Shown piece by piece: positions 25,295 through 32,892 of a stretch of 32,892 nucleotides of DNA (its first letter is position 1; each line of letters opens with the position of its first letter). Position numbers and translations under genes: made by a program. Below the pieces are notes generated by a model. That model was not told the origin of the DNA. It worked only from the letters and a program-made list of their open reading frames with translations, and searched no databases. The stretch comes from Candidatus Paenibacillus intestinavium (GTDB taxonomy: Bacteria > Bacillota > Bacilli > Paenibacillales > Paenibacillaceae), in the NCBI GenBank assembly GCA_019113605.1, contig DXHF01000480.1:1-32892 (forward strand). Direction: 5' to 3'.

Positions 25295-26650
25295 ATGAAG
25301 TTTCTAAATCGCAAGACGTTAGTTATGATGCTAGTTGCCATGATGCTAGTGATTGGAGCATGTTCCTCGAACACTCCGAATGCTGGTTCAACAAATGCTA
25401 CGAACAATCCAAGTAACACGACTGAGCCTCCTACTGATGCATCTGACGATCCAGTAACGTTAACGATGCTAGTATCTGGTGCGAAGGCTGCTGAAGGTGA
25501 GGATTTTGAACTTGAAACACTACCTAGACTAGTGAAAGAGAAATTCCCGAATGTAACATTGGAAGTACAGAAGTTACCGGATGAGCAATATTATACAACG
25601 GTTAAGACGAAGCTTGGCGCTGGAGAAGGTCCAGATATTTTCTTAGTTTTTCCGAAATTAGCTAATATGGGCGCAATTGAAGTTGCAAAAGCAGGCTATG
25701 CGGCTGATCTTTCTGAACTTAGCTTCTGGGATCGTGTAAGCCCAGCAGCAAAAAATGATATGAGCTTTGATGGCAAGCCGTATGCGGTTGCAAAAGGTAT
25801 GGATATTCTCGGAACATTCTATAATAAAGAAATGTTCGAGCAAGCAGGCATTACAGAATTGCCGCAAGATTGGAATAGTTTCCTAGAAGCTGCTGAAAAG
25901 TTGAAAGCTGCAGGCGTAACACCAATTGCTATGGGCGATAAGGATCCATGGGTTATCCAGTTTGGTATGTATCAACTTGCTGCCAACAGTGTGTATCCAA
26001 CAGATCCAGAATTTGATACGAAGCTGCAAACAGGTGAAACTGTGCTTACTGACGAAAAATGGGTAAAAACGATTAACCAATACAAAGAGCTATATGACAA
26101 AGGTTATGTTGTTAAGAGCTCGCTAGGTATGGCAAGTGCACAAGCAATGCAACAATTTGTTGATGGTAAAGCAGCAATGATCTTTACAGGTACATGGGAT
26201 CTGCCAGGAGTTACAGCATCAGGTGCGGTTGAATTCGAGCGTGGTTTCTTCGCACTTCCAGGTAATGATGCTGGTCAACCAGTATACGCATCTGCTTCTA
26301 CAGCTGCAGGATTTGCATTGAATGCAAAATCAGCAAATCTTGACGCAGCTAAGCAAGTATTCGAGTATTTGTATGATGCTGAATCACCACTGTTCGAAGC
26401 TTGGGTAGCATCAAATCCTTCTATCAGCGTATTTAATGGCGTTGAGCTGCAAAATGATATTTTCCAAGATGTATTAGGTGAGATCCAATCAACAGGGAAC
26501 GCATTCTACTTCTCTAACCAAATGTGGCCTGCAGGCGTGAGTGATGTTATGCAAGCGAAATTCGCTGAAATTATCGGAGGTCAAAAAACAACGGCTGAAG
26601 ATGTAACAAAAGCGATGCAGGACAAATACAAAGAGTTGTACAAAGAATAA
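25295..26650 (+). CDS. Sugar-binding lipoprotein of a CUT1 ABC importer
   Basis: This 451-residue family 1 solute-binding protein has the lipobox IGAC with lipidated C23 and a Ser/Thr/Asn-rich tether (about 24-50). The mature protein contains GEGPDIFLVF, TFYNKEMFEQAGITELPQDW and FVDGKAAMIFTGTWDLPG, which are typical sugar-binding motifs. It is followed by two permease genes, so it is the transport receptor of this system. The ribosome binding site CAGGGGG precedes ATG 25295. No ATPase gene lies nearby. In related Bacillota a shared MsmX/MsmK-type ATPase serves such importers. The transported oligosaccharide is not identifiable. Confidence 0.9.
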   Translation: MKFLNRKTLVMMLVAMMLVIGACSSNTPNAGSTNATNNPSNTTEPPTDASDDPVTLTMLVSGAKAAEGEDFELETLPRLVKEKFPNVTLEVQKLPDEQYYTTVKTKLGAGEGPDIFLVFPKLANMGAIEVAKAGYAADLSELSFWDRVSPAAKNDMSFDGKPYAVAKGMDILGTFYNKEMFEQAGITELPQDWNSFLEAAEKLKAAGVTPIAMGDKDPWVIQFGMYQLAANSVYPTDPEFDTKLQTGETVLTDEKWVKTINQYKELYDKGYVVKSSLGMASAQAMQQFVDGKAAMIFTGTWDLPGVTASGAVEFERGFFALPGNDAGQPVYASASTAAGFALNAKSANLDAAKQVFEYLYDAESPLFEAWVASNPSISVFNGVELQNDIFQDVLGEIQSTGNAFYFSNQMWPAGVSDVMQAKFAEIIGGQKTTAEDVTKAMQDKYKELYKE

Positions 26651-26659
26651 CGGGTTCGC

Positions 26660-26695
26660 TCAACAAGGGAGCGGTACATACTGCTTCCTTGTTGA
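26660..26695 (+). terminator. Intercistronic hairpin between binding protein and permease genes
   Basis: TCAACAAGGGAGC (26660-26672) pairs with GCTTCCTTGTTGA (26683-26695), with one G-U pair. The tail is a weak TATTT, so it is probably an attenuator or 3'-end stabiliser that gives more binding protein than permease. It is unlikely to be a full stop. Confidence 0.55.
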
Positions 26696-26723
26696 TATTT
26701 GATTGGGAAGGGAAAGAATCATC

Positions 26724-27605
26724 ATGAATAGTGCGATCATGAAAAAAACGATGTATTTTTTTGTGCTCCCGGCTCTCCTCTTTTATTGTGTGTTTTGGAT
26801 ATTTCCAATTCTTAAGCTGTTTCAATACAGCATAACGGATTATAATGGATATGTTCAAAATTTCAATTATGTAGGGTTCAGTAATTTTAAGACGCTCTTT
26901 AAGGAAGAAATTCTTATGATTTCTATCAAAAACACATTAATCTATACTGCGATTACAGTCATACTTGGAAATATTATTGCACTTCTCATAGCTACGCTAT
27001 TAAATGCAAATATTCGTGCTAAAGGGTTTTATCGATCAGCGTTTTACATTCCTACTTTATTTAGTGCTATTGTAGTCGGATTTATCTGGAGCTATGTCTA
27101 TATGCCCGAAGAGGGGCTTATTGCTTCCTTCTTTGCTAAGATCGGTCTAGCCGGTTGGGATACTAACTTTCTTGGCAGTTACTCCAAAGCGCTTTATTCA
27201 ATTATTGCAGTAGATATATGGAAAAATATAGGTGTGAGCGTCATTATCTATCTAGCGGGTCTACAAACAGTACCACAGGAGATGCTGGAAGCAGGTAGAA
27301 TTGACGGAGCGGGCAAGTGGAAATTATTCAGATTTATTACACTTCCGATGCTAGCAACCTCAGTTACCATTAATATAACGTTAAGCGTCATTAACGGTCT
27401 AAAGGCATTCGATTTCCCGTTCATTATGACAAATGGTGGACCGGGTATTTCGACGAATACATTGATTTATGCGATGTATAAAATGGCCTTTACTGACCAG
27501 CTATTCGGTAAAGCAGCGGCACTCGGCATTATTTCGTTTGCTATCATTATTTTTATTACGATTGTCTGTGTATTAACGTTGAATAAGAAGGAGGTATCGG
27601 CATGA
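26724..27605 (+). CDS. CUT1 sugar ABC importer permease (MalF-like)
   Basis: This 293-residue inner-membrane permease has six predicted membrane segments. The cytoplasmic EAA loop, EAGRIDGAGKWKLFRFITLP (near residues 188-207), docks the ATPase. I prefer ATG 26724, 10 nt after GGGAAGGGA, to TTG 26703, which overlaps that site. It overlaps the second permease by 4 nt (ATGA), indicating coupled translation. It forms the translocation channel with the protein at 27602. Confidence 0.9.
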   Translation: MNSAIMKKTMYFFVLPALLFYCVFWIFPILKLFQYSITDYNGYVQNFNYVGFSNFKTLFKEEILMISIKNTLIYTAITVILGNIIALLIATLLNANIRAKGFYRSAFYIPTLFSAIVVGFIWSYVYMPEEGLIASFFAKIGLAGWDTNFLGSYSKALYSIIAVDIWKNIGVSVIIYLAGLQTVPQEMLEAGRIDGAGKWKLFRFITLPMLATSVTINITLSVINGLKAFDFPFIMTNGGPGISTNTLIYAMYKMAFTDQLFGKAAALGIISFAIIIFITIVCVLTLNKKEVSA

Positions 27606-28438
27606 AAACCGAATCTCGTTTGAAGCGGCTTGGAACGCATTTACTTCTTCTTATGTTAGTATTTATTAATCTTGTACCGCTCATCATCGTACTATCTAGT
27701 TCGTTGCGTTCACCACGCAATATGACAAATCCACTAAATTGGTTTAATGAATTTACGCTAGAAAGTTTTATTTCTGCGTATACGAGAATGAACTTTCCGA
27801 TAGCGCTGTGGAACAGCATAGTGTTAACTTCGGTATCTGTCATATTTGTTGTTCTTTTTGCTGCAATGGCCGCTTATCCCATGGCAAGAATTAGAAGCAG
27901 GACGAGCAAGTTTTTGTATATGTTCTTCCTCGCAGGACTTGTTGTTCCAGGGCAAATGGTACTCATACCAATTATTCAGATGATTAAGGGGTTAGGTATT
28001 CCACTTGGACAATATACACCTATTCTTATGTTTATTACTTGCAGTCTGCCATTCTCTACTTTTTTGTACACGGGATTCATTCGCAGCGGTGTCCCTGAGG
28101 AAATTGAAGAAGCGGCATATATAGACGGAGCTGGTTTGTTCACACGTTTTTCGAAAATCGTGTTCCCATTACTGCTGCCCGTTACCGTTTCCGTTATTAT
28201 TACGCAAGGTGTATGGATTTGGAATGATTATTTCTTCAATATGGTCTTCATTACGAAAACACTCGATTCTCCTTTGCCTGTCGCAATGCTAGGCTTTCTA
28301 GGAGATCAGCAAAACCCGGCACAATGGAACGTATTGTTCGCCGCTTGTATATTATGTGTACTACCTCTGCTAGTTATGTTTTTTGCCTTACAAAAGTATT
28401 TTGTAGGTGGACTAACGATGGGATCGGTTAAAGGATAA
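27602..28438 (+). CDS. CUT1 sugar ABC importer permease (MalG-like)
   Basis: The 278-residue partner permease has six membrane segments and an EAA loop (EEAAYIDGAGLFTRFSKIVF, near residues 168-187). It ends in the family-typical KYFVGGLTMGSVKG. AAGGAGG (27588-27594) lies inside the upstream permease gene and sets ATG 27602. It is the last gene of the importer operon. Only a hairpin without a T tract follows immediately, and a clear terminator lies about 140 nt downstream. Confidence 0.9.
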   Translation: MKTESRLKRLGTHLLLLMLVFINLVPLIIVLSSSLRSPRNMTNPLNWFNEFTLESFISAYTRMNFPIALWNSIVLTSVSVIFVVLFAAMAAYPMARIRSRTSKFLYMFFLAGLVVPGQMVLIPIIQMIKGLGIPLGQYTPILMFITCSLPFSTFLYTGFIRSGVPEEIEEAAYIDGAGLFTRFSKIVFPLLLPVTVSVIITQGVWIWNDYFFNMVFITKTLDSPLPVAMLGFLGDQQNPAQWNVLFAACILCVLPLLVMFFALQKYFVGGLTMGSVKG

Positions 28439-28452
28439 TATACTTTCAACAG

Positions 28453-28480
28453 CCAGTAGTCCGAATTAAAGGATTACTGG
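28453..28480 (+). other. Hairpin just after the permease stop
   Basis: CCAGTAGTCC (28453-28462) pairs with GGATTACTGG (28471-28480), one pair being G-U, with an 8-nt loop. There is no T run after it, so it may be a weak or factor-assisted end, or may only protect the 3' end. Confidence 0.4.
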
Positions 28481-28576
28481 AGATTGGGTTTCTTCGCGAA
28501 TTTCGGCAGCTACGATATTTGTGTAATATAAGAATGGAATGACGTTAATCGCACGAGTGTAGAGTTAAAAAATATG

Positions 28577-28614
28577 CAAGAGGCGCATTCCTAATCGGAA
28601 CGCGCCTCTTGTTT
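28577..28614. terminator. Strong hairpin, probable bidirectional terminator
   Basis: CAAGAGGCGCATTCC (28577-28591) pairs with GGAACGCGCCTCTTG (28597-28611), with one mismatch and a 5-nt loop. On the plus strand a short TTT follows. On the minus strand a longer T tract follows, so it may originally have served the decayed minus-strand gene here. Confidence 0.65.
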
Positions 28615-28770
28615 GCTATTTACCGCAAATGACGTTGCAGTAGTGTTGAAGGAATAGTCATTGCCTTGATTGTAACTAGACAAGTCCTACTTCGAAAAAC
28701 GAATTTGTATCTCGAGGCTTTGTCCTAGAGCAAGCGACCAGTCACCGCTAGTAATATTTAGTAGTTTTGA
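28591..28770 (-). pseudogene. Decayed C-terminal fragment of a CBM3-containing glycanase
   Basis: Read on the minus strand from 28770, the sequence encodes SGDWSLALGQSLEIQIRFSK, a stop, then DLSSYNQGNDYSFNTTATSF and VNSK, ending at a TAG at 28591. This closely follows family 3 carbohydrate-binding modules, which typically read LAPGQSVEIQxRF...K(T/S)DWSNYNQSNDYSF. An in-frame TAG replaces the residue after the lysine, and the usual DW is DL. Upstream (higher coordinates), a different frame shows ADQNY near the expected ADxYLE strand, which suggests a frameshift as well. No start, catalytic domain or intact frame remains. The parent gene was probably a secreted cellulase or other beta-glycanase lost by deletion. 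It is not expected to be functional. Confidence 0.75.
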
Positions 28771-28811
28771 TCAGCTATACCTTCATACTCTCGTAGGTGG
28801 TAATATGGGAG

Positions 28812-28826
28812 TAACTTGACAAGTTA
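28812..28826. promoter_or_regulatory. Palindrome upstream of the yda-like genes
   Basis: TAACTTGACAAGTTA is a perfect 7-1-7 palindrome containing a -35-like TTGACA (28816-28821). No -10 is found at ideal spacing. It may be an operator. Apart from this, the decayed CBM3 fragment and two hairpins, I see nothing else in 28439-28917. Confidence 0.35.
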
Positions 28827-28917
28827 TGAATAAGCTAATGCGACTATGAAATTTAATGAAGCGATAATATAACAACGAGTTACAAAAATATCATTTCAGA
28901 AGGAAGGAACGATAATT

Positions 28918-30033
28918 ATGCTCGGATGGAAATCTAAAGGTTTGATTTCCTTTATGTTGTTAGTTTCCTCTTTATTGGCAGCTTGTGATCAGACAATTGA
29001 AGATCGCAATATAAGATTACATCATCAATACGGTAATAACGAAAATGCTGAAAACCGTGAACAAAAGTTGTATTTATTTATTACTGAAAAGTTAATGGGC
29101 TCTCAAGGAATATTTACTAATCTGACGGAAACTGATCAAAATGAGTCGTTTGCTACAGGTCATGAGATATTGAGCGAGTCAATGGGACTGTTAATGAGAT
29201 ACTATGCAATTACATCGCAGCAGGATAGGTTTGAAGATAGTTTAAGGCTTTCTCAAGATGTTTTAATGACGGAAAGTGGCTTTAGCTACAGATATAGTCC
29301 AAAACATAATAAGTTATACACGGTGAATGCTGCTGTTGATGATCTTAGAATAATTAGAGCACTTTATGAAGCGGCAGACATATTTGAAAATGAAATTTAT
29401 TTTAAGCAAGCTAATCAATATGCGGATAGATTTATGAAATATAATACTCAAAACGGTAATATGTTTGATTTTTATGATGAGTATTATAGGGTTCAGAATA
29501 ATTTCATAACACTGTGTTATATTGATTTACGTACTTTAGGATATATGTCGAGTCAGCATGATCAACAGATACTTATTAATCAAATGAGCAGTATTATTCA
29601 AAATGGTTATGTGTCCGATGAGTTTCCTTTTTATGAAACAAGATATAATTATGAAACTGAAAACTATCAGTCGGAAGATATAAATACAATTGAATCCATG
29701 TTGACTATTCTATCGCTTGCAGAGGTTGGCTTGCAACGAGTTGAAAGTATTGACTATATTAAGCAGAATGTTCAGAAAGGGACTTTATATGGGAAATATA
29801 CTAAAGAGGGTACTCCCAAAACTGATATTCAATCTACTGCAATCTATGCGATTGCTGCAATGATTGGCTCAGAGATTGGAGATGAAGAGTTATACAAGCA
29901 AAGTATAGAACGGATGGAACGGTATCAGGTGGTTGAAGCAGGTAGTACATTATATGGAGCATATGGTGATGTAGCAACGTTACAAGCATATTCTTTTGAT
30001 AATTTGCAGGCACTATTAGCGTACGTCTATTAA
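28918..30033 (+). CDS. YdaJ-like lipoprotein, probable (alpha/alpha)6 glycosidase fold
   Basis: This 371-residue lipoprotein has the lipobox LAAC with lipidated C23. The rest is helical with repeated hairpins (EILSESMGLLMRYYAI, AAVDDLRIIRALYEAADI, NTIESMLTILSLAEVG, FDNLQALLAYVY), as in GH8-like toroids. The conserved ESMG and DDLRIIRAL segments resemble GH8 and the B. subtilis YdaJ lipoprotein of an exopolysaccharide operon. Catalytic residues were not assigned with certainty. The AGGAAGGA site (28901-28908) sets the start. It is followed 25 nt later by a membrane protein gene and then a DUF2334 gene, so it likely helps trim or export a surface polysaccharide. Confidence 0.6.
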   Translation: MLGWKSKGLISFMLLVSSLLAACDQTIEDRNIRLHHQYGNNENAENREQKLYLFITEKLMGSQGIFTNLTETDQNESFATGHEILSESMGLLMRYYAITSQQDRFEDSLRLSQDVLMTESGFSYRYSPKHNKLYTVNAAVDDLRIIRALYEAADIFENEIYFKQANQYADRFMKYNTQNGNMFDFYDEYYRVQNNFITLCYIDLRTLGYMSSQHDQQILINQMSSIIQNGYVSDEFPFYETRYNYETENYQSEDINTIESMLTILSLAEVGLQRVESIDYIKQNVQKGTLYGKYTKEGTPKTDIQSTAIYAIAAMIGSEIGDEELYKQSIERMERYQVVEAGSTLYGAYGDVATLQAYSFDNLQALLAYVY

Positions 30034-30058
30034 AAATAAGTGAAAAGGCTGGATAATA

Positions 30059-31510
30059 ATGAAATTAAGAGACTATCTGCAAGAAGCAGAAAATCGCTAT
30101 TATATTACACCAGCAATGGTTGCGGCTATGGGTGTATTTATTATTTCAATATTTGCACTTTTTGTGCCGCCTTATATTGGAATGGCTGACAACGGAGATT
30201 ACTTTCGAATTCTTTACAGTAATGGTTTGTTTTTTAATGATCCAAACTATGACAGCCAATATTTAGGCTACTTTGTTAAAAACTATGGTATTTTACAATA
30301 TTTCAATGAAAATGGATCAACAATTTTCTCATCACAGTCTATATTTATTAAGCTGTCGATCATTATTAACCAATTACTTTACAGTACAGAAATATTTGAT
30401 ATTAGGTTTCAAGCAGCGATTTATTTGGTTTTATATGTAACTGGAATTTATTTGCTAGTTGAGGCTTTGACTTGGAAGCTCAGAAATATAAGATCCTATA
30501 TTATTAGTGTTCTAACGATATTTATTTTTGCAGATTCAGCATATACTGCTTATTTTAATTCGTTTTTTAGTGAGAGTGTCGTACTTATTTCGTTAATATA
30601 TATGGTAGCCTCTCTACTACTTATTAGAGCGGGTAAATATAATGTCTATGTTCTATTAATAGTTTTCACAGTTGCTAGCTTACTACTAACAACAAGTAAG
30701 CAACAAAACGCGCCGGTCGGTGTAATCATTGCATGCATGGGCATATTATTGGTTTTTGTAAAAAGAAATAGTATTTATCGTATTATAACAGCAATTTCAC
30801 TTGTCTCAATTTTAGTTGCGGGAATTGGCTCCTATGTAGTTATTAGTGATGAATTTAAAAATATTAATAAGTTTCATGCGATGAATAGGGGCGTTATATT
30901 AAATTCTTCGGATCCTGAGGCCGCCTTAGAAACCTTCGGTATTGATCGACAATATGCCGTATTAAGTGGGGACATTTATTATTTGCCTTATTCAACAGTT
31001 GATGTTAACTCTAATATGCTTGAAGAAAATTTTTATAATAAATATGGGTATTTTTCAATATTAGCTTACTACATTATGCATCCTACTAAAGCTGCTGAAA
31101 TGCTGGATTTAGCAGCAAAAAATGGTTTTGCTACACGACCTGCAGCAATGGGGAATTATGAGATGTCAGCGGGGAAGGAGTTTGGTTCGCAGACATCTTA
31201 TTTCTCACTATATAGTGATATTAAGCAAGCTGCTGCTCCTAAAACATTTGGATTTATCGTAATTTGGGCAAGTGTAATTATCGGTTATTTTGCCCCAACA
31301 TTTATTGCTGCATTTCGGAAAAGGGATAAGGAAGCGATGATTACTTTCCCTTTAATGCTTACGTTAATTGCAATTGGTATCTCTGCCATGCTTGTTTCAA
31401 TTATTGGTGCAGGAGATGCAGATTTGGCTAAGCACCAATTTTTATTCACTTCATGTTTTGATGTTATAACATATCTTTTTATCTCAAGTTGGCTAGGTCA
31501 TAAACTATGA
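30059..31510 (+). CDS. Polytopic membrane protein, possibly WsfD-like glycan hexosyltransferase
   Basis: This 483-residue integral membrane protein has about ten hydrophobic segments. A conserved-looking GMADNGDYFRILYSNGLFF motif sits in the first extracytoplasmic loop (about 41-60), and a large soluble loop lies in the middle (about 260-350). Acidic residues just after TM1 are typical of GT-C-type glycosyltransferases. The pattern reminds me of proteins annotated as glycan-biosynthesis hexose transferase WsfD, but this is recollection without alignment. Its 4-nt overlap with an upstream ATG of the next gene and its place between YdaJ-like and DUF2334 genes suggest a part in surface polysaccharide assembly. 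Confidence 0.5.
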   Translation: MKLRDYLQEAENRYYITPAMVAAMGVFIISIFALFVPPYIGMADNGDYFRILYSNGLFFNDPNYDSQYLGYFVKNYGILQYFNENGSTIFSSQSIFIKLSIIINQLLYSTEIFDIRFQAAIYLVLYVTGIYLLVEALTWKLRNIRSYIISVLTIFIFADSAYTAYFNSFFSESVVLISLIYMVASLLLIRAGKYNVYVLLIVFTVASLLLTTSKQQNAPVGVIIACMGILLVFVKRNSIYRIITAISLVSILVAGIGSYVVISDEFKNINKFHAMNRGVILNSSDPEAALETFGIDRQYAVLSGDIYYLPYSTVDVNSNMLEENFYNKYGYFSILAYYIMHPTKAAEMLDLAAKNGFATRPAAMGNYEMSAGKEFGSQTSYFSLYSDIKQAAAPKTFGFIVIWASVIIGYFAPTFIAAFRKRDKEAMITFPLMLTLIAIGISAMLVSIIGAGDADLAKHQFLFTSCFDVITYLFISSWLGHKL

Positions 31511-31539
31511 TGGAAGGACATAGAAATGAGGTTTGTAGT

Positions 31540-32892
31540 ATGAAAGGTTTAGTATTACGAATTGTATTTTTAGTAATAGCTATTTCCGTCCTATGGACTA
31601 GTCAGGCTGTTTATGCAGAACAAGAGAAGGAAAATGTTTTGTTAATCTACGACAGTTATGCAATCGGCACTTCAAAAGAGGGAAATATAGATTCACTTAA
31701 GCGTCTATTAGGTGGCCTAGGAGTAAATGTAACGGTTGTCGATTCGGAAAGTTATAAGAAAGGTGACGTAGACGATTTTTCATACGTTATTTTATTGAGA
31801 AACCAGTCGGCACAAACCAATGGAGTAGATGTGCTTATGCACGATATGAAACAATATAAAGGTAAATATTTGCATATAGGCACAAACCCTTCAGAGAAAT
31901 TAGTAAACGCATTACAATTGAAGGTTCAATCTAAGTTATCGACAACCTTTAATATTACAATTGATGGATTTAACGACTCTGTACTACTAAGTAAGGACGA
32001 TGTTATCATTACGTCTTTTTCCGATACGATCCACACATATGGGATAGTTGAATCTGAGCTTAATGGTATTCATACTCCTTTTGGGCTCAACGATGGTAAG
32101 TATGCATACCTTTCTTTTTATAATAATTCAGATATAACTGAATGGGCCACAGGCTATATATTGAAGGATTGGTTGAACATAATCGATCAAGGGAAACTAT
32201 ATGTGATGTTAACAGAAGTTTATCCTTTTTCAGATTTTGATAAGCTTCGAGAGGTTAGTGACACTTTATATGAATCGGGTATTCCATTTTTAATTAGCTC
32301 CAAACCGATATTTAGTAATTTCGATTATCCGGCAGCAAGGCGATACGCTGAAACGTTGAAATATTTACAATCACGTAATGGTACGATTATTGTAGATGCT
32401 CCGGCTGTATCTTATACAATTAGTGCTGACTTATCGGTATTAAGGGGCAACATAGCTTCCTATATTGATTTCTTGGCAAGTCATGAAGTTGCTCCGCTTG
32501 GAGCAACAGCCGAAATGTATTGGTTTCAGGACGAGTATTATATGTCAGAAGGATTAAGGTTTTATGATTCCACAATTATGCTTCCAAATATTAAAGTAAT
32601 GAGTAATCAACCAACGAATACCATCACTACTTTCGAATCCTCCTTATATAGCATTTCCTTGGATAAATGGAGGGAGTATGCTTCGCCCAAGCAATTAATA
32701 AGCGATCTCCCTTTGAATATCGTACTAACACTAAATATAGAGGATCTTGAAGGAATAGATGATCAATTGAAATGGTTATCGGGAGCGTGGTATCAGTTTC
32801 ATGATTATAAGTCTTCTGCACATCGAGTTGCTACTGAGCAAAATGTTATTACTTCAAGCCAAGGAATTCTACAAATTAATGATACTGTCGTT
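31540..32892 (+). CDS. DUF2334 (YdaL-like) secreted protein, 3' end outside window
   Basis: An open frame of 451 codons runs to the window end without a stop. An N-terminal signal or membrane anchor (about 1-26) is followed by ENVLLIYDSYAIGTSKEGNI, a domain that begins like YdaL proteins. The DUF2334 region begins near LYVMLTEVYPFSDFDKLREV (about residue 225) and continues GIPFLISSKPIF. DUF2334 resembles NodB-type polysaccharide deacetylases. I chose ATG 31540 because GAGGT (31528-31532) is spaced 7 nt away and the signal peptide starts cleanly. ATG 31507, overlapping the previous stop, would add 11 residues. It probably modifies the polysaccharide made by this gene set. Confidence 0.7.
   Translation, partial: MKGLVLRIVFLVIAISVLWTSQAVYAEQEKENVLLIYDSYAIGTSKEGNIDSLKRLLGGLGVNVTVVDSESYKKGDVDDFSYVILLRNQSAQTNGVDVLMHDMKQYKGKYLHIGTNPSEKLVNALQLKVQSKLSTTFNITIDGFNDSVLLSKDDVIITSFSDTIHTYGIVESELNGIHTPFGLNDGKYAYLSFYNNSDITEWATGYILKDWLNIIDQGKLYVMLTEVYPFSDFDKLREVSDTLYESGIPFLISSKPIFSNFDYPAARRYAETLKYLQSRNGTIIVDAPAVSYTISADLSVLRGNIASYIDFLASHEVAPLGATAEMYWFQDEYYMSEGLRFYDSTIMLPNIKVMSNQPTNTITTFESSLYSISLDKWREYASPKQLISDLPLNIVLTLNIEDLEGIDDQLKWLSGAWYQFHDYKSSAHRVATEQNVITSSQGILQINDTVV

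Noticed and set aside
26703..26723. TTG 26703 as the first permease start
   Set aside because: It overlaps the GGGAAGGGA ribosome binding site that serves ATG 26724.
1..32892. tRNA, rRNA, CRISPR arrays, transposases or phage genes
   Set aside because: No cloverleaf, spaced short repeats, transposase motifs or terminal inverted repeats were seen by eye.

Overview
The window looks like chromosome of a Gram-positive, spore-former-type Bacillota, most likely Paenibacillus or a close relative (Cohnella-like). The reasons are strong AGGAGG-type ribosome binding sites, T-tailed intrinsic terminators, secreted enzymes with S-layer homology (SLH) anchors, YesM/YesN-type two-component systems, and sugar ABC importers without their own ATPase. 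All assignments come from reading the sequence. No database search was run.

Positions 1-5882: the end of a sugar-binding protein gene and its terminator, then a tight set of sensor kinase (446-2272), AraC-type response regulator (2265-3884) and cytoplasmic heparinase II/III-like lyase (3917-5824). Positions 5883-12879: a 2254-residue secreted, SLH-anchored enzyme whose catalytic core resembles GH59 galactocerebrosidase. Positions 12842-15495: an AraC regulator on the minus strand, divergent from a short cytoplasmic GH78-like alpha-L-rhamnosidase. Positions 15496-20496: a 1567-residue secreted, SLH-anchored GH3 enzyme. Positions 20513-28438: a second kinase/regulator pair followed by a solute-binding lipoprotein, then a second solute-binding lipoprotein and two permeases. 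Positions 28439-28917: an intergenic stretch holding a decayed CBM3 fragment on the minus strand. Positions 28918-32892: a more AT-rich set of three genes (lipoprotein, polytopic membrane protein, DUF2334 protein, the last cut by the window end), reminiscent of the Bacillus subtilis yda exopolysaccharide genes.

Read together, 1-28438 looks like a Gram-positive polysaccharide-utilisation locus. Wall-anchored GH59 and GH3 enzymes would trim a glycan outside the cell, the ABC importer would take up oligosaccharides, and the cytoplasmic lyase and rhamnosidase would finish them. Galactose, rhamnose and a uronic acid are plausible constituents, but the substrate is inferred, not shown.

The most useful non-coding signal is a shared promoter layout upstream of the GH3 gene, the second kinase and the importer binding protein. 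It has an AAAATG-(C/A)GG box, 15-16 nt, GCGCTT, 20-21 nt, then a -10. This suggests one regulon driven by the second response regulator. CcpA-type cre sequences lie at the predicted transcription starts of both surface enzymes.
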